64,000 bases of DNA from Hippophae tibetana (taxonomy: Eukaryota; Streptophyta; Magnoliopsida; Rosales; Elaeagnaceae): assembly GCA_037013495.1 (NCBI GenBank), contig CM072810.1, positions 34,439,843 through 34,503,842 of the forward strand. The letters run 5' to 3'. The position numbers and the translations under genes were made by a program. The notes under the pieces were generated by a model. The model was not told where the DNA came from, ran no database searches, and worked only from the letters and a program-made list of their open reading frames with translations. Shown piece after piece: positions 1-12,394 of this stretch. Every line of letters starts with the position of its first letter. Position 1 is the first letter of the stretch.

Positions 1-1182
1 TTTCCCTCCTCGAAATTCGATTGCTCTGAACATGGGCAAAAGTGATGCACTTCGAATACTTGCCCAACAGATTCATTTAAGAGTATGTTCCGTGGGCTTG
101 TACAAAGACTTAAGCAAGGTAACTTTATCATTAAAATGATAAGGTAGTAGAGGAATGATTTTCTCAATCTAATTTTCATTGCAAATAGGTCCACTAAACT
201 TCTTCAAGGAGTTGATAATGTTTGAAAAACATTCAAAGACTTTGTCCAATGTTTCATCCCCTTGCATGATACAACGCTCAAAATTTCAATTCAACTTCAT
301 AATTCTAGATTGATTTTAATGTTGAAATGCTTATATGAGTGGTCTCCAAAATCATTCATGTTGTTTTTGAAAAAGTATAATTTAAAATTCATCATAATAA
401 TCATTTTAGATCCCTAATTACCTTTTTTTAATATCCCTAAAAAAGGGTTTCTTATTTCTAAGAAATTTAGGAAATCACACTACAAGTACAGCCATTTTAT
501 CTTCATTATGATTAGAGTCATCTTTCCTAACACTTGGGTCAAAAACATGTTCACTCTCACCACTATCCTTGATGTCTTGAGGGCCATTATCTTTCCCTCC
601 TCGAAAGTAGATTGCTCTTAACTTGGTAAAAAGAGATGCAGTTCGAATACTTGCCCAACAGATTCATTTAAGAGTATGTTCGGTGGGCTTGTACATGGAC
701 TTAAGCACGGTAACTTTGGCATTAAAATGATAAGTTAGTATAGGAATTATTTTCTCAATCTAATTTTCTTTGGAAATAGGTCCACGCATGTTGTAAAAGT
801 AGTTGATAATGTTTGAAAAACATTGAAAGACTTTGTCCAAAGTTTCTTCCCCTTGAATGATATAGAGCTCAAAAGTTCAATTCAACTTCATTATTCTAGA
901 TTTATTTTAATATTGAAATGCTTATATGAGTGGTCTCAAAAATCATTCATGTTGTTTTGAAGAATTTCAATTTTAAATTAATTGTAATAATCATTTTAGA
1001 GCCCTAATTTCCTTTTTATAATAATCCTAAAAAAGGGTTTTTTTCTTTCAAAGAAATTTAGGAAATCACACTGCAAGTAGAGCCATTTTCTCTTCAATAT
1101 GATTAGAGTCATCTTTTCTAACAATTGGGTCAAAAACATATTCACTCTCACCACTATCCTTGATGTCTTGAGGGCCAATTTC
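1..1182. repeat. Monomers M1-M2, a dimer related to M53-M54
   Basis: M1 starts at 1 and M2 at 592. M1 is class A and carries block D markers: gtacaaagacttaagc, gtagtagaggaatg, tttcattgcaaatagg, tacagccattttatcttc and gggccattatc. M2 is class B and has the unusual catgttgtaaaagtag. The nearest relatives in the window are M53-M54, about 30.7 kb to the right. This suggests that block D-like sequence continues leftward beyond the window. Confidence 0.75.
217..233. repeat. 17-bp dyad present in most monomers
   Basis: aatgttt, gaa, aaacatt is a 7-bp inverted repeat around 3 nt. The same dyad lies at 808-824 in M2 and at the matching place in most monomers of both classes. Some subfamilies have one arm altered (aaatattc in the A' monomers, gaaatacatt in some class B). 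Next to it, actttg tc caaagt forms a second small dyad. No protein-binding role can be shown. Confidence 0.6.
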
Positions 1183-1449
1183 TTTCCCTCCTCGAAAGTC
1201 GATTGCTCTCAACTTGGGCAAAAGTGATGCACTTCGAATACTTGCCCAACAGATTCATTTAAGAGTATGTTCGGTGGGCATGTACATGGACTTAAGCAAG
1301 GTAACTTTGGCATTAAAATAATAAGGTAGTATAGGAATGATTTTCTCCATCTCATTTTCTTTGCAAATAGGTCCACCAACCTTCTTCAAGGAGTTGATAA
1401 TGTTTGAAAAACATTCAAAGACTTTGTCCAAAGTTTCATCCCCTTGCAT
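996..1449 (-). pseudogene. Ty1/copia-type Gag fossil inside the satellite monomer (broken)
   Basis: Read on the minus strand, 1255-1449 contains GDETLDKVFECFSNIINSLK and a following IIPILPYYFNAKVTLLKS. These resemble the conserved core of plant Ty1/copia Gag proteins (UBN2/Retrotran_gag_2), which typically read like GESVDEMFxRFTxIINSLKxLG and then ILRSLPxxWxAKVTAI. The stretch at 996-1178 corresponds to the acidic and basic region that follows this core in the family. The fossil fills most of a monomer and spans the monomer boundary chosen here. It is broken and has no nucleocapsid zinc knuckle, protease or pol. Copies recur throughout the window, e.g. 4205-4399, 8927-9121, 15420-15614 and 20146-20340. 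I infer that a gag fragment was captured and amplified as a satellite; the family call comes from motif recall, not from a search. Confidence 0.6.
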
Positions 1450-1773
1450 GATATAGATCTCAAAATTTCAATTCAACTTCATAATTCTGGATTGATTTTA
1501 ATGTTGAAATGCTTATATGAGTGACCTCCAAAATCATTCAAGTTTTTTTTGAAGAAGTATAATTTTAAATTCATCATAATAATCATTTTAGATACCTAAT
1601 TACCCTTTTTTAATATCCTTAAAAAAGGGTTTCTTATTTCTATGAAATTTAGGAAATCACACTACAAGTAGAGCCATTTTCCCTTCATTATGATTAGAGT
1701 CATGTTTTCTAACAATTGGGTCAAAAACATGTTCACTCTCACCACTATCCTTGATGTCTTGGGGGCCAATTTC
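1183..1773. repeat. Monomer M3, type example of class A (591 bp)
   Basis: Class A is recognised by its central part: ccaccaaccttcttcaagg at about 1374, cattcaaagac, tttcatccccttgc, gattgattttaatgttg, a doubled c before aaaatcattca, ttcatcataataatc, and a run of T followed by aatatcc. The outer parts of the monomer are the same as in class B. Its minus strand carries the clearest Gag-like segment (1255-1449). The same variant recurs at M8 (4133), M11 (5903), M16 (8855) and M19 (10625), and in a near-identical form at M27 (15348), M31 (17711) and M35 (20074). Confidence 0.9.
1602..1630. repeat. Inverted repeat (12-bp perfect stem, 5-nt loop) in monomer M3
   Basis: acccttttttaa (1602-1613) and ttaaaaaagggt (1619-1630) are exact reverse complements around tatcc. 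Other class A monomers keep the palindrome with one or two mismatches (e.g. near 4552 and 436). Class B monomers keep a shorter stem, ccttttt with aaaaagg, around a different loop (ataataatccta). As single-stranded DNA or RNA this could fold. It is not a convincing terminator, since no gene is present. Confidence 0.75.
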
Positions 1774-4132
1774 TTTCCCACCTCGAAAGTCGATTGCTCT
1801 CAACTTGGGCGAAAGTGATGCACTTCGAATACTTGCCCAACAGATTCATTTAAGAGTATGTTCGGTGGGCATGTACATGGACTTAAGCAAGGTAACTTTG
1901 GCATTAAAATAATAAGGTAGTATATGAATGATTTTCTCCATCTCATTTTCTTTGCAAATAGGTCCACCCATGTTTTACAAGTAATTGATCATGTTTGAAA
2001 AACATTGAAAGGCTTTGTCCAAAGTTTCTTCCCCTTCCATGATATAGAGCTCAAAATTTCAATTCAACTTAATAATTCTAGATTTATTTTAATAAGGAAA
2101 TGCTTATATGAGTGGTCTCAAAAATCATTCATGTTGTTTTGAAGAAGTACATTTTAAATTAATTGTAATAATCATTTTAGAGCCCTAATTACCTTTTTTT
2201 TAATAATCCTAAGAAAGGGTTTTTGTTTTCTATGAAATTTAGGAAATCACAATGCATGTAAAGCCATTTTCTCTTCATTATGATTAGTTCATTTTTTCTA
2301 ACAATTGGGTCAAAAACATGTTCACTCTCACCACTATCCTTGATGTCTTGAGGGCCAATTTCTTTCCCTCCTCGAAAGTAGATTGCTCTCAACATAGGCA
2401 AAAGTGATGCAGTTCAAAAACTTGCCCAACAGATTCATTTAAGAGTATGTTCGGTGGGCATGTACATGGACTTAAGCATTTTAACTTTGGCATTAAAATG
2501 ATACGGTAGTATACGAATTATTTTCTCAATCTAATTTTCTTTGCAAATAGGTCCACCCATGTTTTACAAGTAATTGATCATGTTTGAAAAACATTGAAAG
2601 GCTTTGTCCAAAGTTTCTTCCCCTTCCATGATATAGAGCTCAAAATTTCAATTCAACTTAATAATTCTAGATTTATTTTAATAAGGAAATGCTTATATGA
2701 GTGGCTCAAAAATCATTCATGTTGTTTTGAAGAAGTACATTTTAAATTAATTGTAATAATCATTTTAGAGCCCTAATTACCTTTTTTTTAATAATCCTAA
2801 GAAAGGGTTTTTGTTTTCTATGAAATTTAGGAAATCACACTGCATGTAAAGCCATTTTCTCTTCATTATGATTAGTGTCATCTTTTCTAACAATTGGGTC
2901 AAAAACATGTTCACTCTCACCACTATCCTTGATGTCTTGAGGGCCAATTTCTTTCCCTCCTCGAAAGTAGATTGCTCTTAACTTGGGCAAAAGTGATGCA
3001 CTTCGAATACTTACCCAACAGATTCATTTAAGAGTATGTTCGGTGGGCTTGTACATGGACTTAAGCATTTTAACTTTGGCATTAAAATGATACGGTAGTA
3101 TACGAATTATTTTCTCAATCTAATTTTCTTTGCAAATAGGTCCACCCATGTTTTACAAGTAATTGATCATGTTTGAAAAACATTGAAAGGCTTTGTCCAA
3201 AGTTTCTTCCCCTTCCATGATATAGAGCTCAAAATTTCAATTCAACTTAATAATTCTAGATTTATTTTAATAAGGAAATGCTTATATGAGTGGTCTCAAA
3301 AATCATTCATGTTGTTTTGAAGAAGTACATTTTAAATTAATTGTAATAATCATTTTAGAGCCCTAATTACCTTTTTTTTAATAATCCTAAGAAAGGGTTT
3401 TTGTTTTCTATGAAATTTAGGAAATCACACTGCATGTAAAGCCATTTTCTCTTCATTATGATTAGTGTCATCTTTTCTAACAATTGGGTCAAAAACATGT
3501 TCACTCTCACCACTATCCTTGATGTCTTGAGGGCCAATTTCTTTCCCTCCTCGAAAGTAGATTGCTCTTAACTTGGGCAAAAGTGATGCACTTCGAATAC
3601 TTACCCAACAGATTCATTTAAGAGTATGTTCGGTGGGCTTGTACATGGACTTAAGCAAGGTAACTTTGGCATTAAAATGATAAGGTAGTATAGAAATTAT
3701 TTTCTCAATTTAATTTTCTATGGAAATAGGTCCACCCAAGGTTTACAAGTAGTTGATAATGTTTGAAAACCATTGAAAGACTTTGTCCAAAGTTTCTTCC
3801 CCTTGCCTGATATAGAGCTCAAAAGTTCAATTCAACTTCATAATTCTAGATTTATTTTAATATTGAAATGCTTATATGAGTGGTCTCAAAAATCATTCAT
3901 GTTGTTTTGAAGAATTTCAATTTTAAATTAATTGTAATAATCATTTTAGAGCCCTAATTTCCTTTTTATAATAATCCTAAAAAAGGGTTTTTTTCTTTCA
4001 AAGAAATTTAGGAAATCACACTGCAAGTAGAGCCATTTTCTCTTCAATATGATTAGAGTCATCTTTTCTAACAATTGGGTCAAAAACATATTCACTCTCA
4101 CCACTATCCTTGATGTCTTGAGGGCCAATTTC
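1774..4132. repeat. Monomers M4-M7, class B with a 589-bp local duplication
   Basis: Monomer starts are 1774, 2363, 2952 and 3542. M4, M5 and M6 share an otherwise rare central variant (cacccatgttttacaagtaattgatcatg, gaaaggctttg, aataaggaaatgc). The stretch of about 2475-3063 is repeated almost unchanged at 3064-3652, including the rare aagcattttaac and gatacggtagtatacg. M7 leads into M8 and resembles M2 in its right half; M2-M3 and M7-M8 are 2,950 bp apart. Confidence 0.8.
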
Positions 4133-7100
4133 TTTCCCTCCTCGAAAGTCGATTGCTCTCAACTTGGGCAAAAGTGATGCACTTCGAATACTTGCCCAAC
4201 AGATTCATTTAAGAGTATGTTCGGTGGGCATGTACATGGACTTAAGCAAGGTAACTTTGGCATTAAAATAATAAGGTAGTATAGGAATGATTTTCTCCAT
4301 CTCATTTTCTTTGCAAATAGGTCCACCAACCTTCTTCAAGGAGTTGATAATGTTTGAAAAACATTCAAAGACTTTGTCCAAAGTTTCATCCCCTTGCATG
4401 ATATAGATCTCAAAATTTCAATTCAACTTCATAATTCTGGATTGATTTTAATGTTGAAATGCTTATATGAGTGACCTCCAAAATCATTCAAGTTTTTTTT
4501 GAAGAAGTATAATTTTAAATTCATCATAATAATCATTTTAGATACCTAATTACCCTTTTTTAATATCCTTAAAAAAAGGTTTCTTATTTCTATGAAATTT
4601 AGGAAATCACACTACAAGTAGAGCCATTTTCCCTTCATTATGATTAGAGTCATCTTTTCTATCAATTGGGTCAAAAACATGTTCACTCTCACCACTATCC
4701 TTGATGTCTTGAGGGCCAATTTCTTTCCCTCCTCGAAAGTCGATTGCTCTCAACTTGGGCGAAAGTGATGCTGTTCGAATACTTGCCCAACAGATTCATT
4801 TAAGAGTATGTTCGGTAGGCTTGTACATGGACTTAAGCAAGTTAACTTTGGCATTAAAATGATAAGGTAGTATACGAATTATTTTCTCAATCTAATTTTC
4901 TTTGCAAATAGGTCCACCCAAGTTTTACAAATAATTGATCATGTTTGAAAAACATTGAAAGACTTTGTCAAAGTTTCTTCCCCTTCCATGATATAGAGCT
5001 CAAAATTTCAATTCAACTTTATAATTCTAGATTTATTTGAATATTGAAATGCTTATATGAGTGGTCTCAAAAATCATTCTTGTTGTTTTGAAGAAGTACA
5101 TTTTAAATTAATTGTAATAATCATTTTAGAGCCCTAATTACCTTTTTTTTAATAATCCTAAGAAAGGGTTTTTGTTTTCTATGAATTTAGGAAATCACAA
5201 TGCATGTAAAGCCATTTTCTCTTCATTATGATTAGAGTCATCTTTTCTAAAAATTGGGTCAAAAACATGTTCACTCTCACCACTATCCTTGATGTCTTGA
5301 GGGCCAATTTCTTTCCCTCCTCGAAAGTAGATTGCTCTTAACTTGGGCAAAAGTGATGCACTTCGAATACTTACCCAACAGATTCATTTAAGAGTATGTT
5401 CGGTGGGTTTTTACATGGACTTAAGCAAGGTAACTTTGGCATTAAAATGATAAGGTAGTATAGAAATTATTTTCTCAATTTAATTTTCTATGGAAATAGG
5501 TCCACCCAAGGTTTACAAGTAGTTGATAATGTTTGAAAAACATTGAAAGACTTTGTCCAAAGTTTCTTCCCCTTGCCTGATATAGAGCTCAAAAGTTCAA
5601 TTCAACTTCATAATTCTAGATTTATTTTAATATTGAAATGCTTATATGAGTGGTCTCAAAAATCATTCATGTTGTTTTGAAGAATTTCAATTTTAAATTA
5701 ATTGTAATAATCATTTTAGAGCCCTAATTTCCTTTTTATAATAATCCTAAAAAAGGGTTTTTTTCTTTCAAAGAAATTTAGGAAATCACACTGCAAGTAG
5801 AGCCATTTTCTCTTCAATATGATTAGAGTCATCTTTTCTAACAATTGGGTCAAAAACATATTCACTCTCACCACTATCCTTGATGTCTTGAGGGCCAATT
5901 TCTTTCCCTCCTCGAAAGTCGATTGCTCTCAACTTGGGCAAAAGTGATGCACTTCGAATACTTGCCCAACAGATTCATTTAAGAGTATGTTCGGTGGGCA
6001 TGTACATGGACTTAAGCAAGGTAACTTTGGCATTAAAATAATAAGGTAGTATAGGAATGATTTTCTCCATCTCATTTTCTTTGCAAATAGGTCCACCAAC
6101 CTTCTTCAAGGAGTTGATAATGTTTGAAAAACATTCAAAGACTTTGTCCAAAGTTTCATCCCCTTGCATGATATAGATCTCAAAATTTCAATTCAACTTC
6201 ATAATTCTGGATTGATTTTAATGTTGAAATGCTTATATGAGTGACCTCCAAAATCATTCAAGTTTTTTTTGAAGAAGTATAATTTTAAATTCATCATAAT
6301 AATCATTTTAGATACCTAATTACCCTTTTTTAATATCCTTAAAAAAAGGTTTCTTATTTCTATGAAATTTAGGAAATCACACTACAAGTAGAGCCATTTT
6401 CCCTTCATTATGATTAGAGTCATCTTTTCTATCAATTGGGTCAAAAACATGTTCACTCTCACCACTATCCTTGATGTCTTGAGGGCCAATTTCTTTCCCT
6501 CCTCGAAAGTCGATTGCTCTCAACTTGGGCGAAAGTGATGCTGTTCGAATACTTGCCCAACAGATTCATTTAAGAGTATGTTCGGTAGGCTTGTACATGG
6601 ACTTAAGCAAGTTAACTTTGGCATTAAAATGATAAGGGAGTATAGGTATTATTTTCTCAATCTAATTTTCCTTGGAAATAGGTCCACCCAAGTTTTACAA
6701 ATAATTGATCATGTTTGAAAAACATTGAAAGACTTTGTCAAAGTTTCTTCCCCTTCCATGATATAGAGCTCAAAATTTCAATTCAACTTTATAATTCTAG
6801 ATTTATTTGAATATTGAAATGCTTATATGAGTGGTCTCAAAAATCATTCTTGTTGTTTTGAAGAAGTACATTTTAAATTAATTGTAATAATCATTTTAGA
6901 GCCCTAATTACCTTTTTTTTAATAATCCTAAGAAAGGGTTTTTGTTTTCTATGAATTTAGGAAATCACAATGCATGTAAAGCCATTTTCTCTTCATTATG
7001 ATTAGAGTCATCTTTTCTAAAAATTGGGTCAAAAACATGTTCACTCTCACCACTATCCTTGATGTCTTGAGGGCCAATTTCTTTCCCTCCTCGAAAGTAG

Positions 7101-7672
7101 ATTGCTCTTAACTTGGGCAAAAGTGATGCACTTCGAATACTTACCCAACAGATTCATTTAAGAGTATGTTCGGTGGGTTTTTACATGGACTTAAGCAAGG
7201 TAACTTTGGCATTAAAATGATAAGGTAGTATAGAAATTATTTTCTCAATTTAATTTTCTATGGAAATAGGTCCACCCAAGGTTTACAAGTAGTTGATAAT
7301 GTTTGAAAAACATTGAAAGACTTTGTCCAAAGTTTCTTCCCCTTGCCTGATATAGAGCTCAAAAGTTCAATTCAACTTCATAATTCTAGATTTATTTTAA
7401 TATTGAAATGCTTATATGAGTGGTCTCAAAAATCATTCATGTTGTTTTGAAGAATTACAATTTTAAATTAATTGTAATAATCATTTTAGAGCCCTAATTT
7501 CCTTTTTAAAATAATCCTAAAAAAGGGTTTTTTTCTTTCTATGAAATTTAGGAAATCACACTGCAAGTAGAGCCATTTTCCCTTCATTATGATTAGAGTC
7601 ATGTTTTCTAACAATTGGGTCAAAAACATGTTCACTCTCACCACTATCCTTGATGTCTTGGGGGCCAATTTC
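4133..7672. repeat. Nested trimer pair (2 x 1,770 bp) inside 8-mer copy 1
   Basis: M8-M10 (4133, 4724, 5312) and M11-M13 (5903, 6494, 7082) are two copies of a 1,770-bp trimer in class order A, B, B. The monomer lengths repeat exactly as 591, 588 and 591 counted from each A monomer's start. Within the trimers, M9 and M12 are the pair that differs by a patch. Confidence 0.88.
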
Positions 7673-8854
7673 TTTCCCACCTCGAAAGTCGATTGCTCTC
7701 AACTTGGGCGAAAGTGATGCAGTTCGAATACTTGCCCAACAGATTCATTTAAGAGTATGTTCGGTGGGCATGTACATGGACTTAAGCAAGGTAACTTTGG
7801 CATTAAAATAATAAGGTAGTATATGAATGATTTTCTCCATCTCATTTTCTTTGCAAATAGGTCCACCAAACTTTTACAAGTAATTGATCATGTTTGAAAA
7901 ACATTCAAAGACTTTGTCCAAAGTTTCATCCCCTTGCATGATATAGAGCTCAAAATTTCAATTCAACTTTATAATTCTAGATTTATTTGAATATTGAAAT
8001 GCTTATATGCGTGGTCTCAAAAATCATTCTTGTTGTTTTGAAGAAGTACATTTTAAATTAATTGTAATAATCATTTTAGAGCCCTAATTACCTTTTTTTT
8101 AATAATCGTAAGAAAGGGTTTTTGTTTTCTATGAAATTTAGGAAATCACAATGCATGTAAAGCCATTTTCCCTTCATTATGATTAGAGTCATCTTTTCTA
8201 AAAATTGGGTCAAAAACATGTTCACTCTCACCACTATCCTTGATGTCTTGAGGGCCAATTTCTTTCCCTCCTCGAAAGTAGATTGCTCTTAACTTGGGCA
8301 AAAGTGATGCACTTCGAATACTTACCCAACAGATTCATTTAAGAGTATGTTCGGTGGGTTTTTACATGGACTTAAGCAAGGTAACTTTGGCATTAAAATG
8401 ATAAGGTAGTATAGAAATTATTTTCTCAATTTAATTTTCTATGCAAATAGGTCCACCCAAGGTTTACAAGGAGTTGATAATGTTTGAAAAACATTCAAAG
8501 ACTTTGTCCAAAGTTTCATCCCCTTGCACGATATAGATCTCAAAATTTCAATTCAACTTCATAATTCTAGATTGATTTTAATGTTGAAATGCTTATATGA
8601 GTGGTCTCCAAAATCATTCATGTTGTTTTTGAAGAAGTACAATTTTAAATTCATCATAATAATCATTTTAGATCCCTAATTACCATTTTTTTAATATCCT
8701 TAAAAAAGGGTTTCTTATTTCTATGAAATTTAGGAAATCACACTACAAGTAGAGCCATTTTCTCTTCAATATGATTAGAGTCATCTTTTCTAACAATTGG
8801 GTCAAAAACATATTCACTCTCACCACTATCCTTGATGTCTTGAGGGCCAATTTC
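4133..8854. repeat. 8-mer HOR, copy 1 (M8-M15, 4,722 bp)
   Basis: Monomer starts are 4133, 4724, 5312, 5903, 6494, 7082, 7673 and 8263. Each has a counterpart exactly 4,722 bp to the right (8855 to 12985). The match is near-identical; the real homology begins near 4025 and ends near 8750, slightly left of the marker I use. Class order is A, B, B, A, B, B, mosaic (M14), B-to-A switch (M15). M12 differs from its counterpart M20 by a short patch near 6637-6675. Confidence 0.9.
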
Positions 8855-11800
8855 TTTCCCTCCTCGAAAGTCGATTGCTCTCAACTTGGGCAAAAGTGAT
8901 GCACTTCGAATACTTGCCCAACAGATTCATTTAAGAGTATGTTCGGTGGGCATGTACATGGACTTAAGCAAGGTAACTTTGGCATTAAAATAATAAGGTA
9001 GTATAGGAATGATTTTCTCCATCTCATTTTCTTTGCAAATAGGTCCACCAACCTTCTTCAAGGAGTTGATAATGTTTGAAAAACATTCAAAGACTTTGTC
9101 CAAAGTTTCATCCCCTTGCATGATATAGATCTCAAAATTTCAATTCAACTTCATAATTCTGGATTGATTTTAATGTTGAAATGCTTATATGAGTGACCTC
9201 CAAAATCATTCAAGTTTTTTTTGAAGAAGTATAATTTTAAATTCATCATAATAATCATTTTAGATACCTAATTACCCTTTTTTAATATCCTTAAAAAAAG
9301 GTTTCTTATTTCTATGAAATTTAGGAAATCACACTACAAGTAGAGCCATTTTCCCTTCATTATGATTAGAGTCATCTTTTCTATCAATTGGGTCAAAAAC
9401 ATGTTCACTCTCACCACTATCCTTGATGTCTTGAGGGCCAATTTCTTTCCCTCCTCGAAAGTCGATTGCTCTCAACTTGGGCGAAAGTGATGCTGTTCGA
9501 ATACTTGCCCAACAGATTCATTTAAGAGTATGTTCGGTAGGCTTGTACATGGACTTAAGCAAGTTAACTTTGGCATTAAAATGATAAGGTAGTATACGAA
9601 TTATTTTCTCAATCTAATTTTCTTTGCAAATAGGTCCACCCAAGTTTTACAAATAATTGATCATGTTTGAAAAACATTGAAAGACTTTGTCAAAGTTTCT
9701 TCCCCTTCCATGATATAGAGCTCAAAATTTCAATTCAACTTTATAATTCTAGATTTATTTGAATATTGAAATGCTTATATGAGTGGTCTCAAAAATCATT
9801 CTTGTTGTTTTGAAGAAGTACATTTTAAATTAATTGTAATAATCATTTTAGAGCCCTAATTACCTTTTTTTTAATAATCCTAAGAAAGGGTTTTTGTTTT
9901 CTATGAATTTAGGAAATCACAATGCATGTAAAGCCATTTTCTCTTCATTATGATTAGAGTCATCTTTTCTAAAAATTGGGTCAAAAACATGTTCACTCTC
10001 ACCACTATCCTTGATGTCTTGAGGGCCAATTTCTTTCCCTCCTCGAAAGTAGATTGCTCTTAACTTGGGCAAAAGTGATGCACTTCGAATACTTACCCAA
10101 CAGATTCATTTAAGAGTATGTTCGGTGGGTTTTTACATGGACTTAAGCAAGGTAACTTTGGCATTAAAATGATAAGGTAGTATAGAAATTATTTTCTCAA
10201 TTTAATTTTCTATGGAAATAGGTCCACCCAAGGTTTACAAGTAGTTGATAATGTTTGAAAAACATTGAAAGACTTTGTCCAAAGTTTCTTCCCCTTGCCT
10301 GATATAGAGCTCAAAAGTTCAATTCAACTTCATAATTCTAGATTTATTTTAATATTGAAATGCTTATATGAGTGGTCTCAAAAATCATTCATGTTGTTTT
10401 GAAGAATTTCAATTTTAAATTAATTGTAATAATCATTTTAGAGCCCTAATTTCCTTTTTATAATAATCCTAAAAAAGGGTTTTTTTCTTTCAAAGAAATT
10501 TAGGAAATCACACTGCAAGTAGAGCCATTTTCTCTTCAATATGATTAGAGTCATCTTTTCTAACAATTGGGTCAAAAACATATTCACTCTCACCACTATC
10601 CTTGATGTCTTGAGGGCCAATTTCTTTCCCTCCTCGAAAGTCGATTGCTCTCAACTTGGGCAAAAGTGATGCACTTCGAATACTTGCCCAACAGATTCAT
10701 TTAAGAGTATGTTCGGTGGGCATGTACATGGACTTAAGCAAGGTAACTTTGGCATTAAAATAATAAGGTAGTATAGGAATGATTTTCTCCATCTCATTTT
10801 CTTTGCAAATAGGTCCACCAACCTTCTTCAAGGAGTTGATAATGTTTGAAAAACATTCAAAGACTTTGTCCAAAGTTTCATCCCCTTGCATGATATAGAT
10901 CTCAAAATTTCAATTCAACTTCATAATTCTGGATTGATTTTAATGTTGAAATGCTTATATGAGTGACCTCCAAAATCATTCAAGTTTTTTTTGAAGAAGT
11001 ATAATTTTAAATTCATCATAATAATCATTTTAGATACCTAATTACCCTTTTTTAATATCCTTAAAAAAAGGTTTCTTATTTCTATGAAATTTAGGAAATC
11101 ACACTACAAGTAGAGCCATTTTCCCTTCATTATGATTAGAGTCATCTTTTCTATCAATTGGGTCAAAAACATGTTCACTCTCACCACTATCCTTGATGTC
11201 TTGAGGGCCAATTTCTTTCCCTCCTCGAAAGTCGATTGCTCTCAACTTGGGCGAAAGTGATGCTGTTCGAATACTTGCCCAACAGATTCATTTAAGAGTA
11301 TGTTCGGTAGGCTTGTACATGGACTTAAGCAAGTTAACTTTGGCATTAAAATGATAAGGTAGTATACGAATTATTTTCTCAATCTAATTTTCTTTGCAAA
11401 TAGGTCCACCCAAGTTTTACAAATAATTGATCATGTTTGAAAAACATTGAAAGACTTTGTCAAAGTTTCTTCCCCTTCCATGATATAGAGCTCAAAATTT
11501 CAATTCAACTTTATAATTCTAGATTTATTTGAATATTGAAATGCTTATATGAGTGGTCTCAAAAATCATTCTTGTTGTTTTGAAGAAGTACATTTTAAAT
11601 TAATTGTAATAATCATTTTAGAGCCCTAATTACCTTTTTTTTAATAATCCTAAGAAAGGGTTTTTGTTTTCTATGAATTTAGGAAATCACAATGCATGTA
11701 AAGCCATTTTCTCTTCATTATGATTAGAGTCATCTTTTCTAAAAATTGGGTCAAAAACATGTTCACTCTCACCACTATCCTTGATGTCTTGAGGGCCAAT

Positions 11801-12394
11801 TTCTTTCCCTCCTCGAAAGTAGATTGCTCTTAACTTGGGCAAAAGTGATGCACTTCGAATACTTACCCAACAGATTCATTTAAGAGTATGTTCGGTGGGT
11901 TTTTACATGGACTTAAGCAAGGTAACTTTGGCATTAAAATGATAAGGTAGTATAGAAATTATTTTCTCAATTTAATTTTCTATGGAAATAGGTCCACCCA
12001 AGGTTTACAAGTAGTTGATAATGTTTGAAAAACATTGAAAGACTTTGTCCAAAGTTTCTTCCCCTTGCCTGATATAGAGCTCAAAAGTTCAATTCAACTT
12101 CATAATTCTAGATTTATTTTAATATTGAAATGCTTATATGAGTGGTCTCAAAAATCATTCATGTTGTTTTGAAGAATTACAATTTTAAATTAATTGTAAT
12201 AATCATTTTAGAGCCCTAATTTCCTTTTTAAAATAATCCTAAAAAAGGGTTTTTTTCTTTCTATGAAATTTAGGAAATCACACTGCAAGTAGAGCCATTT
12301 TCCCTTCATTATGATTAGAGTCATGTTTTCTAACAATTGGGTCAAAAACATGTTCACTCTCACCACTATCCTTGATGTCTTGGGGGCCAATTTC
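8855..12394. repeat. Nested trimer pair (2 x 1,770 bp) inside 8-mer copy 2
   Basis: M16-M18 (8855, 9446, 10034) and M19-M21 (10625, 11216, 11804) repeat the A, B, B trimer. Since both 8-mer copies contain the pair, the trimer duplicated before the 8-mer did. Confidence 0.88.

Noticed and set aside
435-450. Telomere-like heptamers (ccctaaa and agggttt around aa)
   Set aside because: Each occurs singly within the palindromic segment and is not tandemly repeated. Chance similarity in an A/T-rich palindrome is sufficient.
1255-1449. Recurrent minus-strand reading of 64 residues as a real small gene
   Set aside because: It is one of many copies carried by the satellite monomer, resembles a piece of a broken Gag, and is identical between copies only because the HORs were copied. 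No promoter, intact domain set or host gene context is visible.
1602-1630. Rho-independent terminator
   Set aside because: The stem and T-run look similar to one, but the setting is a eukaryotic-type satellite without genes and the element repeats in nearly every monomer.
2594-2776. Plus-strand open readings (also 22352-22582, 32333-32521, 35839-36027)
   Set aside because: They occur in only a few monomers, have low-complexity composition, and lie antisense to the Gag fossil. Closely related monomers do not keep them open.
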